Counted from the stretch's first letter, positions 29,049 through 38,138 are shown. The stretch: DNA of 40,281 bases from Ventosimonas gracilis (GCF_001580025.1 NZ_LSZO01000162.1:1-40281), one strand, 5' to 3'. Notes: generated by a model from the letters alone, not told the origin. Numbers and translations: made by a program.

Positions 29049-31346
29049 ATGACCATACTGCCCTCGCCTCTTCGCGATTTGTGGCCAGTTTTATTGCTGC
29101 TGGCAAGTCCCGTGCTTGCAGAAGAAAACGAACTGCCACCTACCGCTATCATCAGCACGCCGCCCGCGGCACCTACAGTCTCTGAAACCGACGCGCAAAC
29201 CTTGCAGCAGCGGCAAATCCGCAGCTTCGACGATTTAGGCAAACAGGCAGAACCGGGCGTTAATTTCAATCGCCAGAGTCAGAGCATCAATATCCGTGGG
29301 CTGGAGCAAAGCCGCGTATTGACGACGATTGACGGCATCCGCCAGCCTTGGCTTAACGATGGCGTGCGCGGTGCAAAGGGCGGCTTGGATACCGTGGATT
29401 TCAACAGCCTGTCGAGGCTCGATATTGTGCGCGGCGCGGGTTCTGCCGAAGTCGGCTCCGGCGCATTGGGTGGGGCGCTGCAACTGATGACCCTTAATCC
29501 CGCCGACCTGCTGGGCGAAGGCCGCGACTTTGGCACGCTGCTGAAAACCGACTATGACAGCGCCGATCAAAGTTACGGCCTAAACAGTGCGCTGGCGGCG
29601 CGTTATCAAGGCAGCGCCTTTTTGCTGCAAGTCAGCGGGCGGCGCGGGCATGAGCTGCAAACACGCGGCACTAGCGGCGGCTTTGGCAACAGGCGCAGCA
29701 AGGCTAATCCCGCTGATAGCGAGCAACACAGCGTTTTATTGAAAGTGCAGCAGCGTTTGGGCGAGCACGAGTTAGGCCTAACCGGCGAATACTTTGAGCG
29801 CGAAAACGATATTGACAGCCGCACTAATCAATCCGGCGTAGCGGGCGGCTATCAAATCGGCCAAAACGGCGTAAAAGAAATCGCCCGCCGCGAGCGCATT
29901 TCGCTGAATTGGCGCTTTACCGATGCCGCGCAGAATAGCCTGATTGACCAGGCAGAAAGCACACTGTACTGGCAACGGCAGCGCCGTCACGACGACCAAC
30001 GTGGGGTGCGTATCGCCTTGCCGGACGGGCGAGCATTTATTCCAGTTCAGGTGATTAACTTCTTGACCGGGCTTTCGTTGACCTCCAACCCCTATGCGCC
30101 GCTCGCAGCGGGCTATCCCAGCGGGGCGTTTGGTCGTGATAACCAGATCGAAAAAGAACTCTGGGGATTATCCGGCAAGTTGGATAAAGGCTTTACGCTC
30201 GCTTCGCTGTCGCAGCGTGTGAGCTTGGGCGTGGAACTTTACCGGGAAGATACCGAGCAGTTTTCCAAAGGCTACGACAACTGCCCGACTATCAATATCC
30301 CCAAAGAAGTGGTGGCGATATGGGGTCCTGCGCCCTGCGAACTGCTGCACAGCAACCAAGCCGATATGCCTAAATCCGAAGGCACGCACGCGGCGATTTA
30401 TGCCAACAATGAAATTCGCCTAAACCCCGCGCTGACGCTAACCCCAGCGCTGCGTTATGACTATTACCAAGAAAAGCCCGGCGCTAGTCCCAAAAATAAT
30501 GTGCAACCGATCAATGGCGGCACATTAAAGAAAAGTTCCGACAATAAACTTTCGGCAAGCCTTTTAGCCACTTGGCAAGCCGGGGAGCAAAGGCTGTTTT
30601 ACGCGCAAATCGCCCAAGGCTTTCGTGCGCCGGATGCGACCGAGCTGTATATGAACTACGGTGCACCGAACAACTACCTGTCACTGGGTAATCAGGGCCT
30701 CAAGGCGGAACAAAGCACTCATTTTGAATTGGGCGGGCAATGGGGCGATGAGCCATTGGGCGGTAAAGTCAGTCTGTTCGATAGCCGCTACAAACACTTT
30801 ATCGATAGCGCAGCTTCAGCCAGTGCCGCAGAACTTGCCGCCATCGGTATTGACCCTGCGGACTACCCCTTAGGCGTGACCCGTGCGCAGAACCTCGAAC
30901 GGGTACGCATTTTCGGCAGCGAACTTTCCGCCCACTGGCGCTTTGCCGAAAACCTGAAGCTCTGGGGACAAGCCGCCTTTGCCCGCGGCAGGGATAGGGA
31001 CAGCGGCCAGTACCTTAATTCGGTCGCGCCGCTCAGCGGCCTTTTGGGCTTAAGCCTTGAGCAGGACGAGTTGGGTGCGGACCTGATGCTGCGCAGCGCC
31101 GCCGCGCGAACAAAAACGGCGGGTGCAGGTGACTTTAAAGCGCCAGGCTATGGCGTGGTGGACTTCACCGCGCACTTTCAACCCAAAGCATTCGCTGGCC
31201 TTCGCGTGCAGGCCGGATTGTTTAACCTGTTTAACAAAAAATACTGGAACGCCATCAGCATGCCGAACGGCACGCTCGCACAACCGGCGGACTACTACAG
31301 TGAAGCGGGACGCAGCGTGCGTGCGGCGATTGTCTGGCAGTATTGA
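29049..31346 (+). CDS. TonB-dependent haem/haemoglobin-type outer-membrane receptor
   Basis: The protein should take haem or haem-protein haem through the outer membrane with energy from TonB. The 765-residue product has a signal peptide ending SPVLA (about 24 residues). The plug domain has FDDLGKQAEPGVNFNRQ, SINIRGLEQSRVLTTIDGIRQ and RLDIVRGAGSAEVGSGALGG. The 22-strand barrel carries the haem-receptor motif FRAPDATELY near residue 530, with NQGLKAEQ in the position of the usual NPNL box. The ATG at 29049 is chosen because it starts the signal peptide. The frame is open upstream from a TTG at 28998. It is divergent from hmuSTUV and probably Fur-controlled. TonB, ExbB and ExbD are not in the window. 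Confidence 0.92.
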   Translation: MTILPSPLRDLWPVLLLLASPVLAEENELPPTAIISTPPAAPTVSETDAQTLQQRQIRSFDDLGKQAEPGVNFNRQSQSINIRGLEQSRVLTTIDGIRQPWLNDGVRGAKGGLDTVDFNSLSRLDIVRGAGSAEVGSGALGGALQLMTLNPADLLGEGRDFGTLLKTDYDSADQSYGLNSALAARYQGSAFLLQVSGRRGHELQTRGTSGGFGNRRSKANPADSEQHSVLLKVQQRLGEHELGLTGEYFERENDIDSRTNQSGVAGGYQIGQNGVKEIARRERISLNWRFTDAAQNSLIDQAESTLYWQRQRRHDDQRGVRIALPDGRAFIPVQVINFLTGLSLTSNPYAPLAAGYPSGAFGRDNQIEKELWGLSGKLDKGFTLASLSQRVSLGVELYREDTEQFSKGYDNCPTINIPKEVVAIWGPAPCELLHSNQADMPKSEGTHAAIYANNEIRLNPALTLTPALRYDYYQEKPGASPKNNVQPINGGTLKKSSDNKLSASLLATWQAGEQRLFYAQIAQGFRAPDATELYMNYGAPNNYLSLGNQGLKAEQSTHFELGGQWGDEPLGGKVSLFDSRYKHFIDSAASASAAELAAIGIDPADYPLGVTRAQNLERVRIFGSELSAHWRFAENLKLWGQAAFARGRDRDSGQYLNSVAPLSGLLGLSLEQDELGADLMLRSAAARTKTAGAGDFKAPGYGVVDFTAHFQPKAFAGLRVQAGLFNLFNKKYWNAISMPNGTLAQPADYYSEAGRSVRAAIVWQY

Positions 31347-31521
31347 AACGCTTCAAAAGGCTTAAATTAAGGTGCCGCGTGGGATTATTTAGCTTGCCCT
31401 TAGCGCTTAAGCTAAGTCATATAAAAGCTGGCTTTTGTGCAGGGCTTCTGGTAACTTCCCGCGCCTTTAATGGCAGCCCCGCCTTTTGGGGTTGTCCGCA
31501 TCAGTCAGGAGGCGCCAAGCC

Positions 31522-32016
31522 ATGTCCAGTCAAGCGGTGCAGAAAGCTCCAAAACCCGCCAAGGCTCCAAAAGCCGTTAAAACACCCAAAAAATCGGCAG
31601 GCCAATTGCAACCCGTCTTTACGCCTTATCAACCGGGCAAAGACGAGGAGTATATGAGCGAGGGCATGCGTGCCCATTTTGCCGCCATCCTCAATGCCTG
31701 GAAGATGGAGTTGATGCAGGAGGTGGATCGCACGGTTCACCATATGCAGGACGAAGCAGCCAACTTCCCTGACCCGGTTGATCGCGCCAGCCAAGAAGAA
31801 GAGTTCAGCATTGAACTGCGTGCGCGTGACCGCGAGCGTAAGCTGATTAAAAAAATCGACGAAGCCTTGCAGCGGATTGAAGACAACGACTACGGTTGGT
31901 GCGAATCCTGCGGGGTGGAAATCGGCCTGCGTCGACTGGAAGCGCGTCCTACCGCGACCCAATGTATCGACTGCAAAACGCTCGCCGAAATCAAGGAAAA
32001 GCAAACCGGCACTTAG
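31522..32016 (+). CDS. dksA: RNA polymerase-binding transcription factor DksA
   Basis: DksA enters the secondary channel of RNA polymerase and, with ppGpp, reshapes transcription on starvation. The 164-residue product has the coiled-coil with EYMSEGMRAHFAAILNAWK, the acidic tip DPVDRASQEEE, and a zinc finger with C127, C130, C148 and C151. The ATG at 31522 has a perfect AGGAGG 9 bases upstream. The first 35 residues are rich in Lys, Pro and Ala, with repeated PK pairs, and are longer than in typical Pseudomonas DksA (about 150 residues). gluQRS follows after 9 bases. Confidence 0.97.
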   Translation: MSSQAVQKAPKPAKAPKAVKTPKKSAGQLQPVFTPYQPGKDEEYMSEGMRAHFAAILNAWKMELMQEVDRTVHHMQDEAANFPDPVDRASQEEEFSIELRARDRERKLIKKIDEALQRIEDNDYGWCESCGVEIGLRRLEARPTATQCIDCKTLAEIKEKQTGT

Positions 32017-32025
32017 GGCTGTCTT

Positions 32026-32949
32026 TTGCCCTCTCCCCTAGCCCCTCGGACGCCGCTGAGAGAGGGGAGTAAAAGCCCCTATATCGGGCGCTTTGCACCC
32101 ACGCCCAGCGGGGCACTGCATCTGGGCTCACTGACGGCTGCGCTCGCTTCTTGGCTGGATGCCCGTGCAGTGGGCGGGCGCTGGTTGCTGCGTATTGAAG
32201 ACATTGACCCGCCGCGCGAAATGCCAGGTGCCAAGGATGGTATTTTGCGCACGCTGGAAGCCTTGGGGTTGACTTGGGATGGCCCGGTAGTCAAGCAAAG
32301 CACGCAGCTTGCGGCTTACCGCGAACAAGCTTTCCAGTTTATCCAGCAAGGTCTTGCTTATGCCTGTTGCTGTTCGCGCAAGCAGCTTTCAGGCTTTTTG
32401 GTCTACCCCGGCACTTGTCGCAATGCTCGCCATGCCGCCCAAGGTGCGGCCATACGTTTACGTGTGCCTGATAAAACCTTTGCCTTTGTTGACCGCGTGC
32501 AAGGTGCTTTCAGTCAGCGGCTGGCTGATGAAGTCGGCGACTTTGTGATTTGGCGCAAAGACGGCCTCGCGGCTTATCAGCTTGCCGTAGTGCTCGATGA
32601 CATCACTCAAGGCGTGACCGATACGGTGCGCGGCGCGGATTTGCTCGACTCCACCCCACGCCAGCTCTATCTGTATCAATTGCTGGGCAAAAAACCGCCG
32701 CGCTATCTGCACATTCCACTGCTGGTGCAACAAGACGGGCGCAAGCTGGGTAAATCCTTTCGCTCAGAAGCGCTGACCAGGGCAGAGCCCGGGCAGGCGC
32801 TGGTTCGTGCATTACGGGCGCTGGGGCAGTGCCCGCCGCGCGCATTGCAGCGCCAATCGGTCTCGCAGATTTTGCAGTGGGCGGTTAGTCACTGGCGGGT
32901 GGAAAATATTCCGCGCGTGCGTACATTGCTGGAACCTGTTGCGGATTAA
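32026..32949 (+). CDS. gluQRS: Glutamyl-Q tRNA(Asp) synthetase
   Basis: GluQRS attaches glutamate to the queuosine in the anticodon of tRNA-Asp. The product is a truncated class I synthetase of 307 residues from the TTG at 32026. The HIGH-like motif is in PTPSGALHLGS near 26-36, the zinc ligands are in YACCCSRKQL with the later YPGTCR near 111-131, and the KMSKS-like motif is KLGKS near 240. No ATG, GTG or TTG exists between 32026 and the conserved SPYIGRFAPTPSG. The first 16 codons lie in the hairpin repeat. AGGG lies 7 bases before the TTG. A start on the CTG at 32056 is another option. The dksA-gluQRS order is conserved in pseudomonads. Confidence 0.93.
   Translation: MPSPLAPRTPLREGSKSPYIGRFAPTPSGALHLGSLTAALASWLDARAVGGRWLLRIEDIDPPREMPGAKDGILRTLEALGLTWDGPVVKQSTQLAAYREQAFQFIQQGLAYACCCSRKQLSGFLVYPGTCRNARHAAQGAAIRLRVPDKTFAFVDRVQGAFSQRLADEVGDFVIWRKDGLAAYQLAVVLDDITQGVTDTVRGADLLDSTPRQLYLYQLLGKKPPRYLHIPLLVQQDGRKLGKSFRSEALTRAEPGQALVRALRALGQCPPRALQRQSVSQILQWAVSHWRVENIPRVRTLLEPVAD
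32029..32069. repeat. CTCTCCC/GAGAGGGG hairpin repeat at the start of gluQRS
   Basis: CTCCCCT (32033-32039) can pair with AGGGGAG (32063-32069), and CCCCTC (32042-32047) offers an alternative partner. The element begins CCCTCTCCCCTAGCCCCTC, the look of a short dispersed hairpin repeat common in proteobacterial intergenic DNA. It lies between dksA and the conserved part of gluQRS and, if the TTG at 32026 is used, is translated. Confidence 0.55.
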
Positions 32950-32954
32950 AACAG

Positions 32955-32976
32955 CCTCTCCCGCATATGGGAGAGG
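32955..32976. repeat. CCTCTCCC/GGGAGAGG hairpin repeat after gluQRS
   Basis: CCTCTCCC (32955-32962) and GGGAGAGG (32969-32976) are perfect 8-bp arms around GCATAT. The hairpin lies between gluQRS and the convergent coiled-coil gene. It lacks a T-run, so it is more likely a member of the same dispersed repeat as 32029-32069 than a standard terminator. It could still block readthrough. Confidence 0.7.
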
Positions 32977-32983
32977 GGAGCGG

Positions 32984-33901
32984 CTATTGCTGTTGCAGCT
33001 TTTGTAGTTGTGCTTGCAGGTTATTGAGGCTGCGCGTGGTTTGCGCGCGGAAGGCGTCAAATTCGGCGGATGATTGATTGGACGCGCGGTTTTCCTGCTC
33101 GACTTTCAATGCCAGTTGCTCGCGCTCCAGTCGCTTGATGGCAGATTGCGTCTGCTCCACCTGCTTTTGCAGACTGCTGAGATGGGTTGCCAAGGTAGAA
33201 ACCCCGCTTAACTGCTCGCGCACGCCGCGCACAGCGGAGGCCTCTTCGCCGACTTGCGCCAGTTTTTTTTGCATCGTGCCTTGGGTCTGTTGTAGGGCTT
33301 TGAGCGCCGCCTGGGCTTCGCTCTGCGCCGTTTTTTGTGCGGACAGCGCTTCATTTTGTGCACTGCTTTGCTTGATCTGCGCCGAGAGTTGCTTGCCAAG
33401 TTCGGTGAGGCTTTCCGTCTGCGCCTTGCTGGTGCTGGCGAGCTGGCCGAATTGTTGTTCCAGCGATTCTTGGCGGGCGTTTTGCGTCTTTTGACCCTCT
33501 TGTTGCTTTTTCAGCTCGCTTTGCAGGGCATCGAGATGGGCGCTTAATTCGGCCAGTTTTTGCCGAATATTTTCACTGCCGCTATTGACCGTGCTGGCGG
33601 TGGAAATCAGTTTGCCGTCAATCCGTTGAATACGTGCACCGAGTTGCTCGTTGATGCGTGCAAGGTTATGCAGCGAGTCGGCCAGTTGTTGCTTGTTGAT
33701 CTCAAGCTGCTGCCAGCCCCACCAACCGCCCGCCGCGAGTACGGCGCTTTGCAGTAGCACCAGCAGCCATAAAAAGCCATAGGCCAAGTAGTGGCGGGGC
33801 TTTTCCTTAGGCAGGCGCAGTGGATGGATGGGTTCATGGTCAGAAAGGTCGGCCTTTAAGGTGGGGATGTGCGCCAGTCTATTGTCCAAGTTGCGTTGCA
33901 T
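32984..33901 (-). CDS. Unrecognised inner-membrane-anchored coiled-coil protein
   Basis: I do not recognise this 305-residue protein. About 38 charged residues at the N-terminus precede one membrane segment at about 40-62 (rich in Leu and Trp: YGFLWLLVLLQSAVLAAGGW). The whole remainder is a coiled-coil rich in Gln, Ala, Glu, Ser and Lys, with no cysteine and little else. The topology should place the coil in the periplasm. The coding region begins 12 bases after the RND pump stop, behind a GGAAG ribosome binding site, so it is the last gene of the adaptor-pump operon. It could be a periplasmic spacer or assembly factor. That is only inference from context and shape. Confidence 0.75.
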   Translation of the reverse strand: MQRNLDNRLAHIPTLKADLSDHEPIHPLRLPKEKPRHYLAYGFLWLLVLLQSAVLAAGGWWGWQQLEINKQQLADSLHNLARINEQLGARIQRIDGKLISTASTVNSGSENIRQKLAELSAHLDALQSELKKQQEGQKTQNARQESLEQQFGQLASTSKAQTESLTELGKQLSAQIKQSSAQNEALSAQKTAQSEAQAALKALQQTQGTMQKKLAQVGEEASAVRGVREQLSGVSTLATHLSSLQKQVEQTQSAIKRLEREQLALKVEQENRASNQSSAEFDAFRAQTTRSLNNLQAQLQKLQQQ

Positions 33902-33913
33902 ATCAGGCTTCCA

Positions 33914-36900
33914 TTAAGAGGTTTGCGCAGAACCCGCAGCACGTTGCATTCTCCCGGCGGCACGTCGCCGACTGAACCAAGCGGCGTATAAAGCGGGCAA
34001 AAATAGCAGGGTCAAGGCAGTGGCGACAATCAAACCGCCCATGATGGCGACCGCCATCGGCCCGAAAAACAGGCTGCGAGCCAAGGGAATCATCGCCAGT
34101 ACCGCCGTCAGCGCCGTTAATACGATGGGACGAAAGCGGCGCACGGCGGCTTCAATCACCGCGCGTTCAAGGTCGGCACCATTGGCGATATAGCGTTCGG
34201 CCTGGTCTACCAGTATCACTGAGTTGCGGATAATCATGCCGGCAAGCGCAATGCTGCCGAGCATGGCGACAAAACCAAAGGGTTGCTTCAGCAGCAGCAA
34301 GAATAAGGTCACGCCAATCAAGCCCAGCGGGGCGGTTAAAAAAACCAGCACAATACTGGAAAAGCGTTTCAGCTGCAGCATCAACAGGCTTAGCGTGACT
34401 ACCACAAACAGCGGTATGCCCAGTATCACCGAACGCTGGCCGATATTGGAGGCTTCCACCGTTCCGCCAATTTCCAGTGCATAACCCGGCGCAAGCTGGG
34501 CGCGGATGGCATCGAGCTTGGGGTTAATCTCGGCAACGACGCTCGCCGGTTGCTGCTCGCCGTAGATATCCGCTCGCACGGTGACATTGGGCAGGCGGTC
34601 GTGGTGCCAGATAATGCCTTCTTCAAAGCCGTATTCCAGCCGCGCAATCTGTGACAGCGGCACGCTCTGCCCGCTGGCTGTGGAGATGGGCAAATCGGGC
34701 AACAGGCTTAAGTTTTCGCGGTCGATGTCGTCGCCGCGAAAGAGGATGCCAATCAGTTCATTACCCTCGCGGAACTGCCCCAGCGGTGCGCCGTGCAGCC
34801 GTCCGTACAAAAAGGACGAAAGCGCCTCGCTGCTGATGCCAAGGGCGCGTGCACGCGCTTGGTCGATAATCAGGTTGATACGCTTGCTGGGTTCTTCCCA
34901 GTCCAGATGCACATTGTTGACGTGGGGATTGGCGCGCACCTGCTCGGCGACTTGGCGTGCCAGCGCACGTACCGTATCGATATGTTCGCCCATCACGCGA
35001 AACTGCACCGGGTAGCCGACCGGCGGACCGTTTTCCAGACGCAGCACGCGCGCACGCAGGCTAGGAAACTCCTCATCCAAGGTATCAATCAGCCAACGAC
35101 GCAGGCTTTCGCGCGAATCTAAATCCTGCGTCAACAAGACAAACTGCGCGAAGCTCGCCGCCGGCAGTTGCTGCTCCAGCGGCAGGTAGAAGCGCGGCGA
35201 GCCGCTGCCGATATAGGCGACCACACTCTCAATGCCCGGGCGTTCTTTGAGCAGCGCTTCAAGGCGCAGTGCTTCGGCTTCGGTTTGTTTGAGCGAAGCG
35301 CCTTCGGCCAGTTTTAAGTCCACCACCAGCTCAAGGCGGGTGGACGGCGGAAAAAACTGCTTGGGTACCCAGGTAAATAAAAGCAGTGACAGCATAAAAG
35401 CTGCCAGCGTTGCGCCAATGACCAGCCGTTGATGCTTGACGCACCAACGGATAACCCGGCGGATACGCAGGTACAGCGGGCTGTTGTAAGGGTTTTTGTG
35501 CAATGCTTTGCGGGCGCTTTCGTCCGCCAGCAAGCGCTCGCCCAGCCAAGGCACAAAAATCACCGCAGCGACCCAGGAAGCCAGCAAAGCAATGCTGACC
35601 ACTTGAAACAGTGAGCGGGTGTATTCGCCGACGGATGATTGCGCGGTGGCTATCGGCAAAAATCCGGCCACGCTAATCAAGGTACCGGTGAGCATGGGAA
35701 AAGCGGTGCTGGTCCAGGCGAAACTCGCCGCATGCAGGCGGTCAAGCCCTTGTTCCATCTTAATCGCCATGATTTCCACGGCGATAATCGCATCATCGAC
35801 CAAAAGTCCCAGCGCGAGCACCAGTGCGCCAAGGGAAATCTTGTGCAGGCCAATACCGGCATACAGCATGATGGAGAAGGTTATCGCCAGCACCAGCGGG
35901 ATGGAAAACGCCACCACCAGCCCGCTGCGCAGTCCCAGCGAGAAAAAACTCACCACCAGCACAATCACCACGGCTTCAAACAGCGTGCGCACAAAGTCGC
36001 CCACGCTGCTTCTTACCGCTTGCGGTTGATCGGACACTTTGTGCAACTGCATGCCCAGCGGCAGCAGGTTTTGCAGGCGGACGAACGCTTTATCCAGCGT
36101 TTTGCCAAGCTGCAAAATATCGCCGCCGGGCTTCATCGATACCGCAAGACCAATCGCATCCTCGCCCATAAAGCGCATGCGCGGCGCCATCGGGTCATTT
36201 AAGCCGCGGTGTACTTCGGCAATATCGCCCAGACGAAAACTCCGCTCGCCTATGCGCAGCGGCAAGTCGCGGATTTCCTGTACCGAACTGATGCGCCCGC
36301 TAACACGCAGCGCAATGCGCTCGCTGTCGGTATCAAAAAAACCGGCGGATATTTGCGCGTTTTGCCCTTGCAACGCTTGCTGCACGGCGAGCGGCGATAG
36401 GCCAAGGCTGGCAAGGCGGCCGGAGGCGAGTTCGACCCAGATTTTTTCTTCCTGTAAACCCAGCAGTTCAACCTTGCCGACATCTTGGATGCGTTGCAGT
36501 TGCAGTTGCAGGCGCTCGGCGTATTCCTTGCGCAGTACATAGTCAAAATCCGCTCCGGTCAGCGCGTAAATATTGCCGAAGGTGGTGCCGAATTCGTCGT
36601 TAAAAAACGGCCCTTGTACTTCTGGCGGCAGGTTGTGACGCATATCACTGACTTTTTTGCGCACCTGATACCAAAGCTCAGGGATGTCTTTGCCGGGCAA
36701 GGTATCTCGGGCAAAAAAAGTGACTTGCGATTCGCCGCTACGCGAATAAGACACTACGCGCTCGTAAGCGCCGGTTTCCATGACGGTTTTTTCGATACGG
36801 TCGGTGACTTGGCGGGCGACTTCCTCAGCCGATGCACCCGGCCAGAAGGTCTGAATCGCCATCACACGAAAGGTAAACGGCGGGTCTTCGCTCTGCCCCA

Positions 36901-37000
36901 AACGGGTATAGGAATAAATGCCCGATACCGCCACCAGCAGCATGATAAACAGCACCAGTTTCGGGTTTTTCAGCGCCCAGGTCGATAGGTTGAACTTCAT
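33914..37000 (-). CDS. RND multidrug efflux transporter (AcrB/TriC-like permease)
   Basis: RND pumps are inner-membrane trimers that export drugs, dyes or other compounds using the proton gradient. The 1028-residue product has 12 membrane segments and two large periplasmic loops. The N-terminus is NLSTWALKNPKLVLFIMLLVAVSG, and the pore region shows SEDPPFTFRVMAIQTFWPGAS near 37. The proton-relay aspartate pair is in GLLVDDAIIAVE near 407. The overall look is closer to TriC and similar pumps than to AcrB. It starts by an ATGA overlap with the adaptor gene. No outer-membrane factor is encoded here, so it would share a TolC/OprM-type channel encoded elsewhere. The substrate is unknown. Confidence 0.93.
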   Translation of the reverse strand: MKFNLSTWALKNPKLVLFIMLLVAVSGIYSYTRLGQSEDPPFTFRVMAIQTFWPGASAEEVARQVTDRIEKTVMETGAYERVVSYSRSGESQVTFFARDTLPGKDIPELWYQVRKKVSDMRHNLPPEVQGPFFNDEFGTTFGNIYALTGADFDYVLRKEYAERLQLQLQRIQDVGKVELLGLQEEKIWVELASGRLASLGLSPLAVQQALQGQNAQISAGFFDTDSERIALRVSGRISSVQEIRDLPLRIGERSFRLGDIAEVHRGLNDPMAPRMRFMGEDAIGLAVSMKPGGDILQLGKTLDKAFVRLQNLLPLGMQLHKVSDQPQAVRSSVGDFVRTLFEAVVIVLVVSFFSLGLRSGLVVAFSIPLVLAITFSIMLYAGIGLHKISLGALVLALGLLVDDAIIAVEIMAIKMEQGLDRLHAASFAWTSTAFPMLTGTLISVAGFLPIATAQSSVGEYTRSLFQVVSIALLASWVAAVIFVPWLGERLLADESARKALHKNPYNSPLYLRIRRVIRWCVKHQRLVIGATLAAFMLSLLLFTWVPKQFFPPSTRLELVVDLKLAEGASLKQTEAEALRLEALLKERPGIESVVAYIGSGSPRFYLPLEQQLPAASFAQFVLLTQDLDSRESLRRWLIDTLDEEFPSLRARVLRLENGPPVGYPVQFRVMGEHIDTVRALARQVAEQVRANPHVNNVHLDWEEPSKRINLIIDQARARALGISSEALSSFLYGRLHGAPLGQFREGNELIGILFRGDDIDRENLSLLPDLPISTASGQSVPLSQIARLEYGFEEGIIWHHDRLPNVTVRADIYGEQQPASVVAEINPKLDAIRAQLAPGYALEIGGTVEASNIGQRSVILGIPLFVVVTLSLLMLQLKRFSSIVLVFLTAPLGLIGVTLFLLLLKQPFGFVAMLGSIALAGMIIRNSVILVDQAERYIANGADLERAVIEAAVRRFRPIVLTALTAVLAMIPLARSLFFGPMAVAIMGGLIVATALTLLFLPALYAAWFSRRRAAGRMQRAAGSAQTS

Positions 37001-38118
37001 TGGCGCACCCCAAGCGGCGGCGTGGAAAGTTCTCGCCCGCTGCGATCGAGTGCGCGTACCGGCTGTCCATCAATCAGCATTTGCACACCGTTGGTGACGA
37101 CCCACTCATCCGCCTGCAAGCCTTCCAAAATAGTGACTTCGCGCTCGTCATAGCTGCCGATGTTGACCGCGCGGCGTTTAACGCGCGACTGTTTGCGGTC
37201 CAACACCCAAACGTAGGGCGAGCCCGCATCGGCAGAGACCGCCGAGAGCGGCACCGACAGGCTGGGTACTTGGCCTTCATTAACCTCCAGCCAGACCTGC
37301 ACACTCTGCCCGAGCGGCGGCGCTGGAGCGATGGCATCGAGTGCTACGCGCACAGCGTAGGTGCGCGAGAGTGGGTCTGCGGTCGCAGAAAGCTCGCGGA
37401 TGCGCCCGCCAAAGGGCATGCCGGGCTGCGACCAAAGCTCAACCATAGCGGGTTGACCGATGCGCACGTCTTTAATGCGTTGTTCCGGCAGCGCAAACAG
37501 TACTTCGCGCTCGCCATCGGCGGCGAGGCGAAACAGCGGCTGTCCGGGGCTGACCACTTGGCCGACTTCGACCTGCTGCGCGGTAATCACTCCGGCTACC
37601 GGCGCACGCAGTACGGCGTATTCCAATTGATTGCGCGACAGTTCCAAATCAGCCTGCGCCTGTTTAAAACGGGCTTCGGCGGATTTGTACTGATTGTCGG
37701 CGGTCTCAAACTGCGACGGGCTGATGAGTTTTTGCTGCAACAAACGTAGATAGCGTTCGCGCTCGGTGCGCACTTGCTTAAAGCTCGCCGAGGCGGCGGC
37801 AAGCTGCGCCTCGCGGGCATCCTGTTGCAGTAAAAAATCGTGGGTTTCCAGCTCGGCCAAGGGTTGACCGGCCTTGACCTGGTCGCCGCTGTCCACCAAC
37901 CGCTTGCTGACCTTGCCGCCGACGCGAAAGGCCAGCGGTGATTCTTGCCGGGCGCGAACTTCACCGGCATAGGCGGACATGCGAACAGCGGCTTGCATGG
38001 GCTGTACCACCATCACCGGGCGGGCAATCGATGGAGCCTCTTGGTCGCCGTCACAGGCGGTCAAAAATAATGGCAAAAGCAGTAGCAAAACGAGCGCGGG
38101 AAAGTAAGACAACCGCAT
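36997..38118 (-). CDS. RND efflux periplasmic adaptor lipoprotein
   Basis: This is the membrane fusion protein that joins the RND pump to an outer-membrane channel. The 373-residue product has a lipoprotein signal with lipobox LTAC near residues 19-22 (LLLLLPLFLTACDGD). The lipoyl half-motifs are AFRVGGKVSKRLVDSGDQVKAG and ELEYAVLRAPVAGVITAQ-like sequence around a coiled-coil hairpin (about 85-155), followed by beta-barrel domains. The ATG at 38118 has AAGGAG 7 bases upstream. A longer frame from TTG at 38148 is less likely. Its stop overlaps the pump start. A perfect 14-bp palindrome lies 20 bases upstream. Confidence 0.93.
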   Translation of the reverse strand: MRLSYFPALVLLLLLPLFLTACDGDQEAPSIARPVMVVQPMQAAVRMSAYAGEVRARQESPLAFRVGGKVSKRLVDSGDQVKAGQPLAELETHDFLLQQDAREAQLAAASASFKQVRTERERYLRLLQQKLISPSQFETADNQYKSAEARFKQAQADLELSRNQLEYAVLRAPVAGVITAQQVEVGQVVSPGQPLFRLAADGEREVLFALPEQRIKDVRIGQPAMVELWSQPGMPFGGRIRELSATADPLSRTYAVRVALDAIAPAPPLGQSVQVWLEVNEGQVPSLSVPLSAVSADAGSPYVWVLDRKQSRVKRRAVNIGSYDEREVTILEGLQADEWVVTNGVQMLIDGQPVRALDRSGRELSTPPLGVRQ

Positions 38119-38138
38119 GAACCGCTCCTTTTTTATTG

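Noticed and set aside
31389-31415. TTAGCTT/AAGCTAA inverted repeat between the receptor gene and dksA
   Set aside because: The loop is 13 bases and no T-run follows. A TATAAA at 31420 has no good -35, so I could not support a terminator or promoter.
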